Positions 1 to 5,679 of a DNA stretch of 5,679 bases are shown here, piece by piece (position 1 is the first letter of the stretch; every line of letters begins with the position of its first letter). Made by a program: the position numbers and the translations under genes. Location: the NCBI GenBank assembly GCA_023248095.1, contig JAHFFF010000113.1, positions 1-5,679 on the forward strand. The letters run 5' to 3'. The notes below the pieces were generated by a model. It did no database searches and had not been told where the DNA came from. It worked only from the letters and a program-made list of their open reading frames with translations. Source of the DNA: Candidatus Omnitrophota bacterium (lineage in GTDB: Bacteria; Omnitrophota; Gorgyraeia; 1-14-0-20-64-10).

Positions 1-146
1 ACGGCATTCGCCCCTGCCTGTCCCGCGATGTCGATCAGTCGCCTTGCCTGCTCCAATGAACCGTTGTGGTTGGAACCGGCCTCCGCAATAATGAAGCAAG
101 GATGCCCGGCCCCGACCGCTCGATTTGCTATGCTCACGGGGTTCAT
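1..146 (-). CDS. Nonulosonic acid synthase (NeuB/PseI family), N-terminal fragment
   Basis: This gene runs off the left edge, so only 48 complete codons are visible. Family members condense phosphoenolpyruvate with a six-carbon amino sugar to make a nine-carbon nonulosonic acid in the cytoplasm. The visible start contains FIIAEAGSNHNG at about residues 18-29, followed by an amphipathic helix (LEQARRLIDIAGQAGANAV). This is the conserved first strand and helix of the NeuB TIM barrel. ATG at 146-144 is the start: it overlaps the TGA of the cytidylyltransferase gene in an ATGA, and a strong GGGAGGA Shine-Dalgarno lies 7 bases upstream. The signature AEAGSNHNG looks closer to sialic/legionaminic synthases (AEIGxNHNG) than to pseudaminic synthases (AELSxNHx), as I recall those families. 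The family call is firm; substrate and gene symbol are left open because the body of the protein is missing. Confidence 0.9.
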   Translation of the reverse strand, partial: MNPVSIANRAVGAGHPCFIIAEAGSNHNGSLEQARRLIDIAGQAGANA

Positions 147-931
147 GTCGAGATCCTCCCATCGACCGGAACCCCCTCGTCCCTCTTCATTGCCTTCACC
201 TTGTCAAGCCATCCCTCGCCGTATCGTTGGTACAACAGGTAGAACTCCGCCAATGCCCGTTGATCCGGATAATCAACCTCAAGGGAGTACATGGCATGCT
301 CCTGAACCAAGAGATAAGACTGGTCGCCGAACCAGGCGTGAGCGGCACGGTTCCCCTCCGTGCGGAACAACACCTCGCGCCGCACGGCTGCCACCGCGCC
401 GTCCATCATGTAAATCCGAGGATAGTCCTGGGTCCGATAGGCCCACTGCCCCGACAGAAATGGTTCCGCCCGGCCGTCCTCCTTCATCCGTTTCGCCCAT
501 TCCGGCCGAGACCGGACCTCCTGAGCCGTGCAAACAGCCGTCGCCTCAGGTGTGGACTGCAGCCGTCGAACCACCTCATCGATCTGTCCCGCCTTGCGGA
601 TCGGCACGTTTCCAAGCAGGGTCACTACCCCCTCTGGCACAAACCGGTCCCGGCGCTCCAGTTCGCGACAGACCTGCCGAAGGGCATCCTCCAGTGCTGC
701 GGTGAGGCTGCACAGCTCAGCGGGGCGCTGAAGGAACTCGAACCCGTACTGCTCCGCAACCGGTTTTAGGTCGAGGTCATCCGAGGAGATCACCACCCGG
801 TCCAGGGATCGAGCGGCACGGGCGGCCTCTAGCGTGTAGGAGAACATGGGCTTTCCTAAGAGCAGGGCGTGATGTTTGTTCGGAAAGCGCTGGCTCCCTT
901 TTCGAGCGGGTATGATTCCAAGTGTCTTCAT
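143..931 (-). CDS. pseF: CMP-nonulosonate cytidylyltransferase (PseF/NeuA family)
   Basis: The 262-residue product should activate a nonulosonic acid with CTP to give the CMP-sugar used by glycosyltransferases. The N-terminal nucleotide-binding loop is IPARKGSQRFPNKH (residues 7-20), followed by GKPMFSYTLEAA (26-37) and VVISSDD (46-52). Later conserved elements are LLGNVPIR (105-112, matching the usual LQPTSPLR), the MDGAV segment (176-180) and YSLEVDYPDQ (215-224), whose acidic residues match the metal-binding C-terminal element. Length is slightly above the usual 220-240 residues. The loop departs from the common GSK...KN form, with Q14 and H20, but keeps R10 and K19. ATG 931-929 follows AGGGAAGA at a short spacing, 32 bp after the radical SAM gene. 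The symbol pseF rests on the neighbouring pseB and pseC; a legionaminic or other CMP-sugar synthetase is possible. Confidence 0.87.
   Translation of the reverse strand: MKTLGIIPARKGSQRFPNKHHALLLGKPMFSYTLEAARAARSLDRVVISSDDLDLKPVAEQYGFEFLQRPAELCSLTAALEDALRQVCRELERRDRFVPEGVVTLLGNVPIRKAGQIDEVVRRLQSTPEATAVCTAQEVRSRPEWAKRMKEDGRAEPFLSGQWAYRTQDYPRIYMMDGAVAAVRREVLFRTEGNRAAHAWFGDQSYLLVQEHAMYSLEVDYPDQRALAEFYLLYQRYGEGWLDKVKAMKRDEGVPVDGRIST
154..160 (-). promoter_or_regulatory. Ribosome binding site of the nonulosonate synthase gene
   Basis: On the minus strand this reads GGGAGGA, a near-perfect Shine-Dalgarno, 7 bases before the ATG at 146-144. It lies within the last codons of the cytidylyltransferase gene. 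It fixes the synthase start and shows that this gene can start translation itself as well as by coupling through the ATGA overlap. Confidence 0.75.
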
Positions 932-934
932 TGT

Positions 935-942
935 TCTTCCCT
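935..942 (-). promoter_or_regulatory. Ribosome binding site of the cytidylyltransferase gene
   Basis: The minus strand reads AGGGAAGA here, ending 3 bases before the ATG at 931-929, so the core AGGGAAG is close to the start codon. It sits in the 32-bp gap after the radical SAM stop codon, the only real intergenic stretch in the window. I see no terminator hairpin in that gap, which supports continued transcription. Confidence 0.55.
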
Positions 943-963
943 GATCCTTTGTTTGACCAGCGT

Positions 964-2661
964 CTACAGATCGGCGTGGGTGGCCCCGCGGACGGAGGCC
1001 TTCTGGAGGGGTTGTTCCTCACCCGTGTGCGGATGGCGAACGGTGTTTTGCGCGCCCAACTCATGAATGGCCCACCAGGACAGCTCAACAATCTCCTCAT
1101 CGGGCAGATCGCTGAAATTGGTACGAACCTGCTCTCCCTGCTCTCCCAATCGCACCAGGTACTCCTCAATCAGATCCTCGTCCGCCGGCCCCCGCTGTCC
1201 CGTCACGGCCTTGGAGATGAGCCCCTTGTCCAACGCGAGCTGCCAGAAGGTGGTGGCCGGATAGGCCGTTGTGAAGAAGAAGACCTCTGGTTTCAGGCCA
1301 ACCTGCTTGCAGAATTCCACGGTCTCCCGAACCGTTTCCCCCGTCTCTCCGGGAGAGCCGATCATGAAGGAGCAGTCGGCATACCCCATGATCCGCTGAG
1401 TTTCCCGTACGGCCAGCACCATCTTTTCAACGGTCTGCCCGCTCTTGTCGATGGATTTGAGGATTGTGGGACTGGCCGACTCGACCCCATAACCCGCCTG
1501 CCTCATGCCCACCTCATACGCCTGCTCCAGCATGTGGGGCCGCCCCTCCTTCCGGGCTCGCTCCACATCGTCCGCGATGATGTTGGTCCGGCAGGTCCCT
1601 CCCCAGGTGATCTCGAATCCGGTTTGTGCGCGTCGCCGGCGCAATTCCGCGCAAAACTCCAACGCCCAGCGATAGTCCGTCATCATGAGGTCATCCAGAA
1701 AATGGACGTAGACAAGTCCATACCGCTGCTTCAGGAAGGCCATCTCATCCACCACATCGCTCGGGGAGCGAAGCCGGTATTGCTTTCCGAGATAGGCGGC
1801 GTAACAGTAATCGCAGGCGACGGCCGCATAGGGGCAGCCCCGGGAGGCGATCATCGATTCCGAATACTGGCCCGGTTGAGCGGGGGCCCCGTCGATCCAT
1901 TTGGTTTTCCAATTCAGATGCCCGACCGGGTTGACCCTGTACACATCATCGAGCGGCCAAGGACCTCGAAGCGGCCAAGGCAGGGCATCCAATCCCATGC
2001 CGCGATTCTTGAGGGAGGGCCGCAGGCCGTTGTCCTGATACGCCCACTCCCCCGAGGAGGAGCGAGTGCGGTAGGCCACCCCCTTTACCCCTTCGAGCGT
2101 CGCGTGGGTCTCCAGCCGGTGGAGGAGCTCTGAGAAGGTCACCTCCCCCTCTTCCTGAACAACGGCGTCCACACCCAAACGCTGAACCATGAAGATCGGT
2201 AGCGAGGAGGCGATGCCTCCACCCAGGATCACAGGTACATCCGGGTAGATGGCCTTGCAAAGTCGGGCAATCTGCCGGATTCGGCTGTACTGGGTGATGA
2301 TCCCTCCCAAACCGATGACATCCGGTTTCTCGTGTCTCAGCGTCTGAGTGATCCGCTCATCGAGCCATTGGCTCATCTGCGCATCACTCATCTGGACCGG
2401 CTTCCGGCGTTCTGCGTTGAGATCCAGCACGCTCACCCGGTGGCCATCCATGACGGCGACGGCTGCTACATAACCGTGCCCAAGCGGCATGATGTTGGGA
2501 AAGGACCACTCCCGGATCGGCGCATTAATGAACAGGATCTTCAACCCACCCGGACGGGGTGGAAAATTCTTGAGAGACTCCTCATCCGTCAGCCTGGGCC
2601 AGGTAGGGTCCAGGACCTCCCCTTCCCGGAATCGCTGATAGAACCGCTCCGGAGCCTTCAT
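964..2661 (-). CDS. B12-binding domain radical SAM enzyme of unknown reaction
   Basis: The 565-residue product has the two-domain plan of cobalamin-type radical SAM enzymes. Residues about 40-185 form a Rossmann-like B12-binding domain: ILFINAP (42-48), DVIGLGGIITQ (114-124), VPVILGGG (142-149) and QEEGEVTFSELL (169-180). A proline-rich linker (LPWPLRGPWPL, 227-237) follows. The radical SAM barrel starts at SRGC (273-276); the three cluster cysteines are C276, C283 and C286, spaced CX6CX2C rather than CX3CX2C. Further barrel motifs are FLDDLMMTD (321-329), GYGVESASPTILKSIDK (390-406) and IGSPGET (434-440). The ATG overlaps the pseC TGA (ATGA), with a weak AGGGGG ribosome site 10 bases upstream. 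Members of this superfamily methylate unactivated carbons or do ring and rearrangement chemistry. Its place among sugar genes suggests a modification of the nonulosonic acid or its precursor. That role is inferred; the fold is not in doubt. Confidence 0.88.
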   Translation of the reverse strand: MKAPERFYQRFREGEVLDPTWPRLTDEESLKNFPPRPGGLKILFINAPIREWSFPNIMPLGHGYVAAVAVMDGHRVSVLDLNAERRKPVQMSDAQMSQWLDERITQTLRHEKPDVIGLGGIITQYSRIRQIARLCKAIYPDVPVILGGGIASSLPIFMVQRLGVDAVVQEEGEVTFSELLHRLETHATLEGVKGVAYRTRSSSGEWAYQDNGLRPSLKNRGMGLDALPWPLRGPWPLDDVYRVNPVGHLNWKTKWIDGAPAQPGQYSESMIASRGCPYAAVACDYCYAAYLGKQYRLRSPSDVVDEMAFLKQRYGLVYVHFLDDLMMTDYRWALEFCAELRRRRAQTGFEITWGGTCRTNIIADDVERARKEGRPHMLEQAYEVGMRQAGYGVESASPTILKSIDKSGQTVEKMVLAVRETQRIMGYADCSFMIGSPGETGETVRETVEFCKQVGLKPEVFFFTTAYPATTFWQLALDKGLISKAVTGQRGPADEDLIEEYLVRLGEQGEQVRTNFSDLPDEEIVELSWWAIHELGAQNTVRHPHTGEEQPLQKASVRGATHADL

Positions 2662-3878
2662 TCTTGCATCGCCCCCTGGGGTTGACTCCTTGGGACGGCG
2701 TCAGCCCGCCGGCTTTCCTGCAGGACCTTTCGAACTGAGGCGATGACCCTCTCCACTTCACCGTGCACCATGCGAGGAAAGAGGGGTAAGGTCAGTGCCC
2801 GCTCATAGTACCGCTCCGCAACGGGGAACTGCCCCGGGTGGTAACCGAAACGTCTTTGGTAGAAGGGTTGATGCGGTACCGGCAGATAATGGACGTTGAC
2901 CCCAATTCCCTTGGCTCGCAAAGAGCGATAGATTTCCTTTCGGTTTTTGGCGAGCTGATCCAGGGGCAGTTGAACAACGCAAAGATGCCAGGCATGTCGG
3001 ATCCCTGGTTCCAAATCTTCCTGCCAGCCCAATCCGAGATCGGCCAGCCCCTGCCGGTATCGGCGAGCAATCTCCGCGCGACGGCTCAGGAAGAATTCCA
3101 GCCGATCCAGCTGTCTCAAACCCAACGCGCACTGGAAATCGGTGATCCGGTAGTTGTAGCCGAGATCCTCCATCTGAAAGCACCAAGGCTCATCGCTCTC
3201 CCCCTCTGCGCTCGGGCGCTGGGTGATTCCATGGTGTCGGAACCTGCGCAGGCGATCTCTCAGATCCTCTCGCCGAGTCAGCACCATACCCCCTTCGCCC
3301 GTGGTGATGTGCTTGACCGGATGAAAGCTGAAGACCGCCATATCGGAGTGGCTGCAGCTGCCGATCTTCTCCGCCTGACCGGTCGTCGTGGCCCACTCGG
3401 CGCCGAGGGCATGAGAGGCATCCTCGATCACTATCAGCCCGTGCCTCCTGGCCAGATGAGCGATCTCTCCCATCCTACAGGGAAGTCCAGCGAAGTGAAC
3501 CGGCAGAAGGGCCTTGGTCCGAGGGGTGATCTGTTCAAGGATCTGAGCCGGATCAACGTTCAACGTCTGGGGGTCGATGTCGGCGAAGACCGGCCGGCCC
3601 CCCTGATAGAGAACGGCGTTGGCCGAGGCGATAAAGGTCATCGGCGTGGTGATCACCTCGTCGCCCGCGCCGATGCCGGCTGCAAAACAGGCTGCGTGCA
3701 GCGCACCGGTCCCGCTGGAGAAGGCTACTGCGTACGGGGCCCCGCATCGGGCGGCAACCCGCTCTTCAAACTCCCGGATCAGCGGTCCCTGCGTGATCCA
3801 TCGGCTCCGTAAGGCGTGCGCGACCGCCTCGGCATCCGCATCCTCTACCCAGTGGTAGCCGTAGGGGATCGCGTCCAC
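2658..3878 (-). CDS. pseC: UDP-4-keto-6-deoxy-sugar C4 aminotransferase PseC
   Basis: This PLP enzyme of the DegT/DnrJ/EryC1 family transfers an amino group from glutamate to C4 of the PseB product, giving UDP-4-amino-4,6-dideoxy-beta-L-AltNAc. From the chosen start it has 406 residues. Motifs in order: IPYG (4-7), SRWITQGP (25-32), SSGTGALH for cofactor phosphate (54-61), PMTFIASANAVLYQGGRPVF (79-98), EDASHALGAEW with D153, and FSFHPVKHITTGEGG with K189 as the probable PLP-binding lysine, then LGYNYRITDFQCALG (239-253). I chose GTG 3878-3876 because homology begins almost at once, it lies 5 bp after the pseB stop, and GGAGGA sits upstream. A GTG at 3950 would add 24 poorly conserved residues overlapping pseB. 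The last 20 or so residues (RRADAVPRSQPQGAMQE) look like an unstructured tail. The TGA overlaps the next gene's ATG. Confidence 0.93.
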   Translation of the reverse strand: MDAIPYGYHWVEDADAEAVAHALRSRWITQGPLIREFEERVAARCGAPYAVAFSSGTGALHAACFAAGIGAGDEVITTPMTFIASANAVLYQGGRPVFADIDPQTLNVDPAQILEQITPRTKALLPVHFAGLPCRMGEIAHLARRHGLIVIEDASHALGAEWATTTGQAEKIGSCSHSDMAVFSFHPVKHITTGEGGMVLTRREDLRDRLRRFRHHGITQRPSAEGESDEPWCFQMEDLGYNYRITDFQCALGLRQLDRLEFFLSRRAEIARRYRQGLADLGLGWQEDLEPGIRHAWHLCVVQLPLDQLAKNRKEIYRSLRAKGIGVNVHYLPVPHQPFYQRRFGYHPGQFPVAERYYERALTLPLFPRMVHGEVERVIASVRKVLQESRRADAVPRSQPQGAMQE

Positions 3879-3883
3879 CGACC

Positions 3884-4873
3884 CTAGACTTCCTCCAGCT
3901 GGCCGTCCAGGGAATAGATCAATTCCTGAAGTTGTTGTTTGCTCAACCACTCGGTGTTCGAGTTACTGGCATAACAGAAACCTTCCGGAACCGGCTTGGC
4001 ATCCCTCCAATTGGATCCTTCCTGTGGGAAATCGGGTTGGATCACGTAGAATTGCGGCATCTCCACCGTGCGCCGCGCATCGTCCACCGGCACCATCACC
4101 TCATGCAGTTTCTCACCCGGGCGGATTCCCACCACCTGTTTTTGGCATCCGGGGGCGATGGCCTCCGCGAGGTCCAGGATATTCATGCTGGGAACCTTGG
4201 GCACAAAGATTTCACCCCCGTGCATCAGTTCTAGTCCCTGCAGAACCAGATCGACCCCCTGATCCAAGGTGATCCAGAAGCGGGTCATTCGCGGATCGGT
4301 GATGGGAATGACACCCGTTTCTTTCATTTTTAAAAAAAGCGGGATGACACTTCCTCGACTCCCCACCACGTTTCCATAGCGGACTACGCTGAATCTCGTC
4401 CGGTGAGGCCCCGAGTAAACGTTGGCAGCTGTAAAGAGCTTATCGGCACACAGCTTAGTTGCCCCATAGAGATTGATTGGATTGGCGGCCTTATCGGTGG
4501 AGAGGGCCACCACCCGCTCCACCTGCCGATCAATGGCGGCATCGATGACATTGGCAGCTCCCAAAATGTTGGTCTTGATCACCTCCAGTGGATTGTACTC
4601 GGCCGTCGGGATCTGCTTCAGGGCGGCGGCGTGAATCACCACCTGAACGCCATCGAACGCCCGGTTCAGTCGGTCCTTGTCGCGCACGTCCCCGATGAAA
4701 AACCTCAGTCGGTCGTCCCGAAAATCGCGCGCCATTTCCGATTGTTTCCACTCATCACGGCTGAAGATGATCAGCTTCCGTGGGTCGTGTTCGTCCAGCA
4801 CCTGTCGGGCAAACTGCTTTCCAAAAGATCCCGTACCGCCCGTGATCAGTACGACTTTCCCTTTCAAGAGCAT
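3884..4873 (-). CDS. pseB: UDP-GlcNAc 4,6-dehydratase (inverting) PseB
   Basis: PseB is the first enzyme of pseudaminic acid synthesis. It uses bound NADP to remove water from UDP-GlcNAc and invert C5, giving UDP-2-acetamido-2,6-dideoxy-L-arabino-hexos-4-ulose. The 329-residue protein is full length for this short soluble family. It has the cofactor loop ITGGTGSFGKQF (10-21), FSRDEWKQ (37-44), FIGDVRD (59-65), HAAALKQIPTAEYNP (81-95), the catalytic STDK (125-128: D127, K128) and NLYGATK (134-140: Y136, K140), and VVRYGNVVGSRGS just after. This is the extended SDR pattern of FlaA1/PseB. ATG 4873-4871 lies 6 bp after the upstream stop, with GGAGG 11 bases before it. A T7A5 run at codons for PLFLKMK stands out in this GC-rich gene. 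The larger membrane-bound retaining dehydratases (PglF type) are excluded by length and lack of membrane segments. Confidence 0.95.
   Translation of the reverse strand: MLLKGKVVLITGGTGSFGKQFARQVLDEHDPRKLIIFSRDEWKQSEMARDFRDDRLRFFIGDVRDKDRLNRAFDGVQVVIHAAALKQIPTAEYNPLEVIKTNILGAANVIDAAIDRQVERVVALSTDKAANPINLYGATKLCADKLFTAANVYSGPHRTRFSVVRYGNVVGSRGSVIPLFLKMKETGVIPITDPRMTRFWITLDQGVDLVLQGLELMHGGEIFVPKVPSMNILDLAEAIAPGCQKQVVGIRPGEKLHEVMVPVDDARRTVEMPQFYVIQPDFPQEGSNWRDAKPVPEGFCYASNSNTEWLSKQQLQELIYSLDGQLEEV
3891..3896 (-). promoter_or_regulatory. Ribosome binding site of pseC
   Basis: The minus strand reads GGAGGA within the last codons of pseB, 12 bases before GTG 3878-3876. The spacing is long, but the site supports the start just after the pseB stop over the longer GTG start at 3950. 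Confidence 0.5.
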
Positions 4874-4879
4874 GCTTGT

Positions 4880-5679
4880 TTAAACCTCCATAAAAGCATC
4901 TAACCCGTTTCTTTCGATGAGGTTGGAGCTGGCGAGCATTATATCACATCCAGAGTGCCACAGAAGCTGCATCAACAGCCTCTCACATCCGTACCCATCC
5001 TTCCAGGAGGGTAGAGGGTTGACAAACGTACCAGGTTGACAAACAGCGATGAGAAACTCCTCAAGCGATGCGTCCCAGGGAACCGGTGCGTTTCGGCGAA
5101 GCCATTCCTGCAGCATTCCCAGATCGGGCTCCAGCCACCATGTCTGCTGGAACAGGAGGCGGCTTTCCTTCTGCCGGCCCAAACGATTCTCAACGTAGGC
5201 CAGCAGGAAGAGGCCTTCGACGTATCGGGTCAATTCTCCTTTGATCACCTCGTGTACCCGATCTATTTTCGGAATGAGATCCGTTGCAGACTCCTGATGC
5301 TCCTGCACGTAATCTAACCATCGACGGACCCCACGGTGCGGACCCACCAGCCACCCGATTTCCTCCAATCGACTCCCCTCCGGCAGCAGGAACTTCAAAA
5401 GGAACGGTTTTTCCCGAACGGCTGCTTCCAATCGTTCCCTCGCTCCTCCCCAATCCCCTCTTCGAAAATAGGCGACCCCCTCTTCCCACAAGGCATCAAA
5501 ACGGCCGACCACCGATCCATCGTGGCGAGTCACCCGCATACCCTCAACACGATAGTCGGCCTTTGAATATCCCGACGTATCGGATACCTCGAGCGGGATA
5601 TCGGTTCCCAACCCGTAGTTCTCCTGTCTGGCTAAAAGCTTGAAGAGTTGATACGCTCCAGGATCTGAAGGGACAAACC
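4880..5679 (-). CDS. Unrecognised protein with TPR-like repeats, C-terminal part
   Basis: The frame is open to the right edge, so the N-terminus is missing; 265 residues are visible and end at TAA 4882-4880. I do not recognise the family. An in-frame TTG at 5611-5609 could be taken as a start, but residues upstream of it (FVPSDPGAYQLFKLLARQE) read as ordinary coding sequence, so the gene probably continues outside. Two segments fit the 34-residue TPR helix-turn-helix pattern: ALWEEGVAYFRRGDWGGARE (visible residues about 62-81, running to EKP at 91) and LFLLAYVENRLGRQKESRLL (about 156-175, running to LEPD at 185). There are no membrane segments or signal peptide in the visible part. Six bp separate it from pseB, so it is very likely co-transcribed. 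Context allows a glycosyltransferase or flagellin-modification protein (Maf-type proteins are often next to pse genes), but no motif shows it. Confidence 0.75.
   Translation of the reverse strand, partial: FVPSDPGAYQLFKLLARQENYGLGTDIPLEVSDTSGYSKADYRVEGMRVTRHDGSVVGRFDALWEEGVAYFRRGDWGGARERLEAAVREKPFLLKFLLPEGSRLEEIGWLVGPHRGVRRWLDYVQEHQESATDLIPKIDRVHEVIKGELTRYVEGLFLLAYVENRLGRQKESRLLFQQTWWLEPDLGMLQEWLRRNAPVPWDASLEEFLIAVCQPGTFVNPLPSWKDGYGCERLLMQLLWHSGCDIMLASSNLIERNGLDAFMEV
4885..4889 (-). promoter_or_regulatory. Ribosome binding site of pseB
   Basis: The minus strand reads GGAGG, 11 bases before the ATG at 4873-4871. It overlaps the last codons of the upstream gene, so pseB translation may be aided by ribosomes finishing that gene. 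Confidence 0.6.

Noticed and set aside
28..769. Two overlapping plus-strand open frames (225 and 214 codons) at the left end
   Set aside because: They are antisense to the cytidylyltransferase and the synthase start. The translation is dominated by P, R and S, and the minus-strand genes have good ribosome sites and coupled starts.
932..963. A possible terminator or promoter in the 32-bp gap before the cytidylyltransferase
   Set aside because: No inverted repeat with a T run and no -35/-10 pair can be seen; the only element is the ribosome binding site.
922..2133. A 403-codon open frame on the plus strand
   Set aside because: It lies antisense to the radical SAM gene, whose protein has clear domain motifs. 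The plus-strand translation is rich in G, P, R, L and H with no recognisable motif, as expected for a shadow of GC-rich coding DNA.
2838..3812. A 324-codon open frame on the plus strand
   Set aside because: It is antisense to pseC, which carries full aminotransferase motifs, and its translation shows no family features.
3879..3950. A longer pseC starting at GTG 3950
   Set aside because: The extra 24 residues overlap pseB by 67 bases, do not fit the family, and are unnecessary given GTG 3878 directly after the pseB stop with GGAGGA upstream.
5017..5044. An 11-base direct repeat GGTTGACAAAC at 5017-5027 and 5034-5044, containing TTGACA (-35-like)
   Set aside because: It lies inside the TPR-like gene, the offset of 17 is out of frame, there are only two copies, and no matching -10 element is convincing. 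It is probably chance similarity and not a promoter or operator.

Overview
The window holds six minus-strand genes, read right to left, that look like one operon for a nonulosonic acid (sialic-acid-like sugar) of the pseudaminic/legionaminic type. It suggests a GC-rich bacterium. These sugars usually decorate flagellin or surface polysaccharide. I cannot place the organism from the sequence; a Gram-negative lineage is plausible but not shown. Nothing marks a recent insertion: there are no transposase genes, tRNAs or terminal repeats.

In transcription order: (1) 5679-4880, the C-terminal part of an unrecognised protein with two TPR-like helical repeats, cut by the right edge. (2) 4873-3884, pseB, the UDP-GlcNAc 4,6-dehydratase/5-epimerase. 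(3) 3878-2658, pseC, the PLP-dependent C4 aminotransferase. (4) 2661-964, a B12-binding-domain radical SAM enzyme of unknown reaction. (5) 931-143, a CMP-nonulosonate cytidylyltransferase (pseF/neuA-like). (6) 146-1, the first 48 codons of a NeuB/PseI-type nonulosonate synthase, cut by the left edge. Spacing is very tight: 6 bp, 5 bp, a 4-base ATGA overlap, 32 bp, and another ATGA overlap. This points to one transcript with translational coupling. No promoter or terminator is visible, so both operon ends lie outside the window.

The early steps (PseB, PseC) and late steps (synthase, CMP activation) are present. The intermediate N-acetyltransferase (PseH) and UDP-sugar hydrolase (PseG) are not here and could lie beyond the left edge. 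The most interesting item is the cobalamin-type radical SAM gene coupled by start/stop overlap to pseC. It is not part of the standard pathway, and its cluster-binding cysteines are spaced CX6CX2C instead of CX3CX2C. It could carry out an undescribed modification of the sugar, but that is inference from context. The synthase fragment also carries a NeuB/LegI-like N-terminal signature where a PseI-like one would be expected, so the final sugar may not be plain pseudaminic acid.
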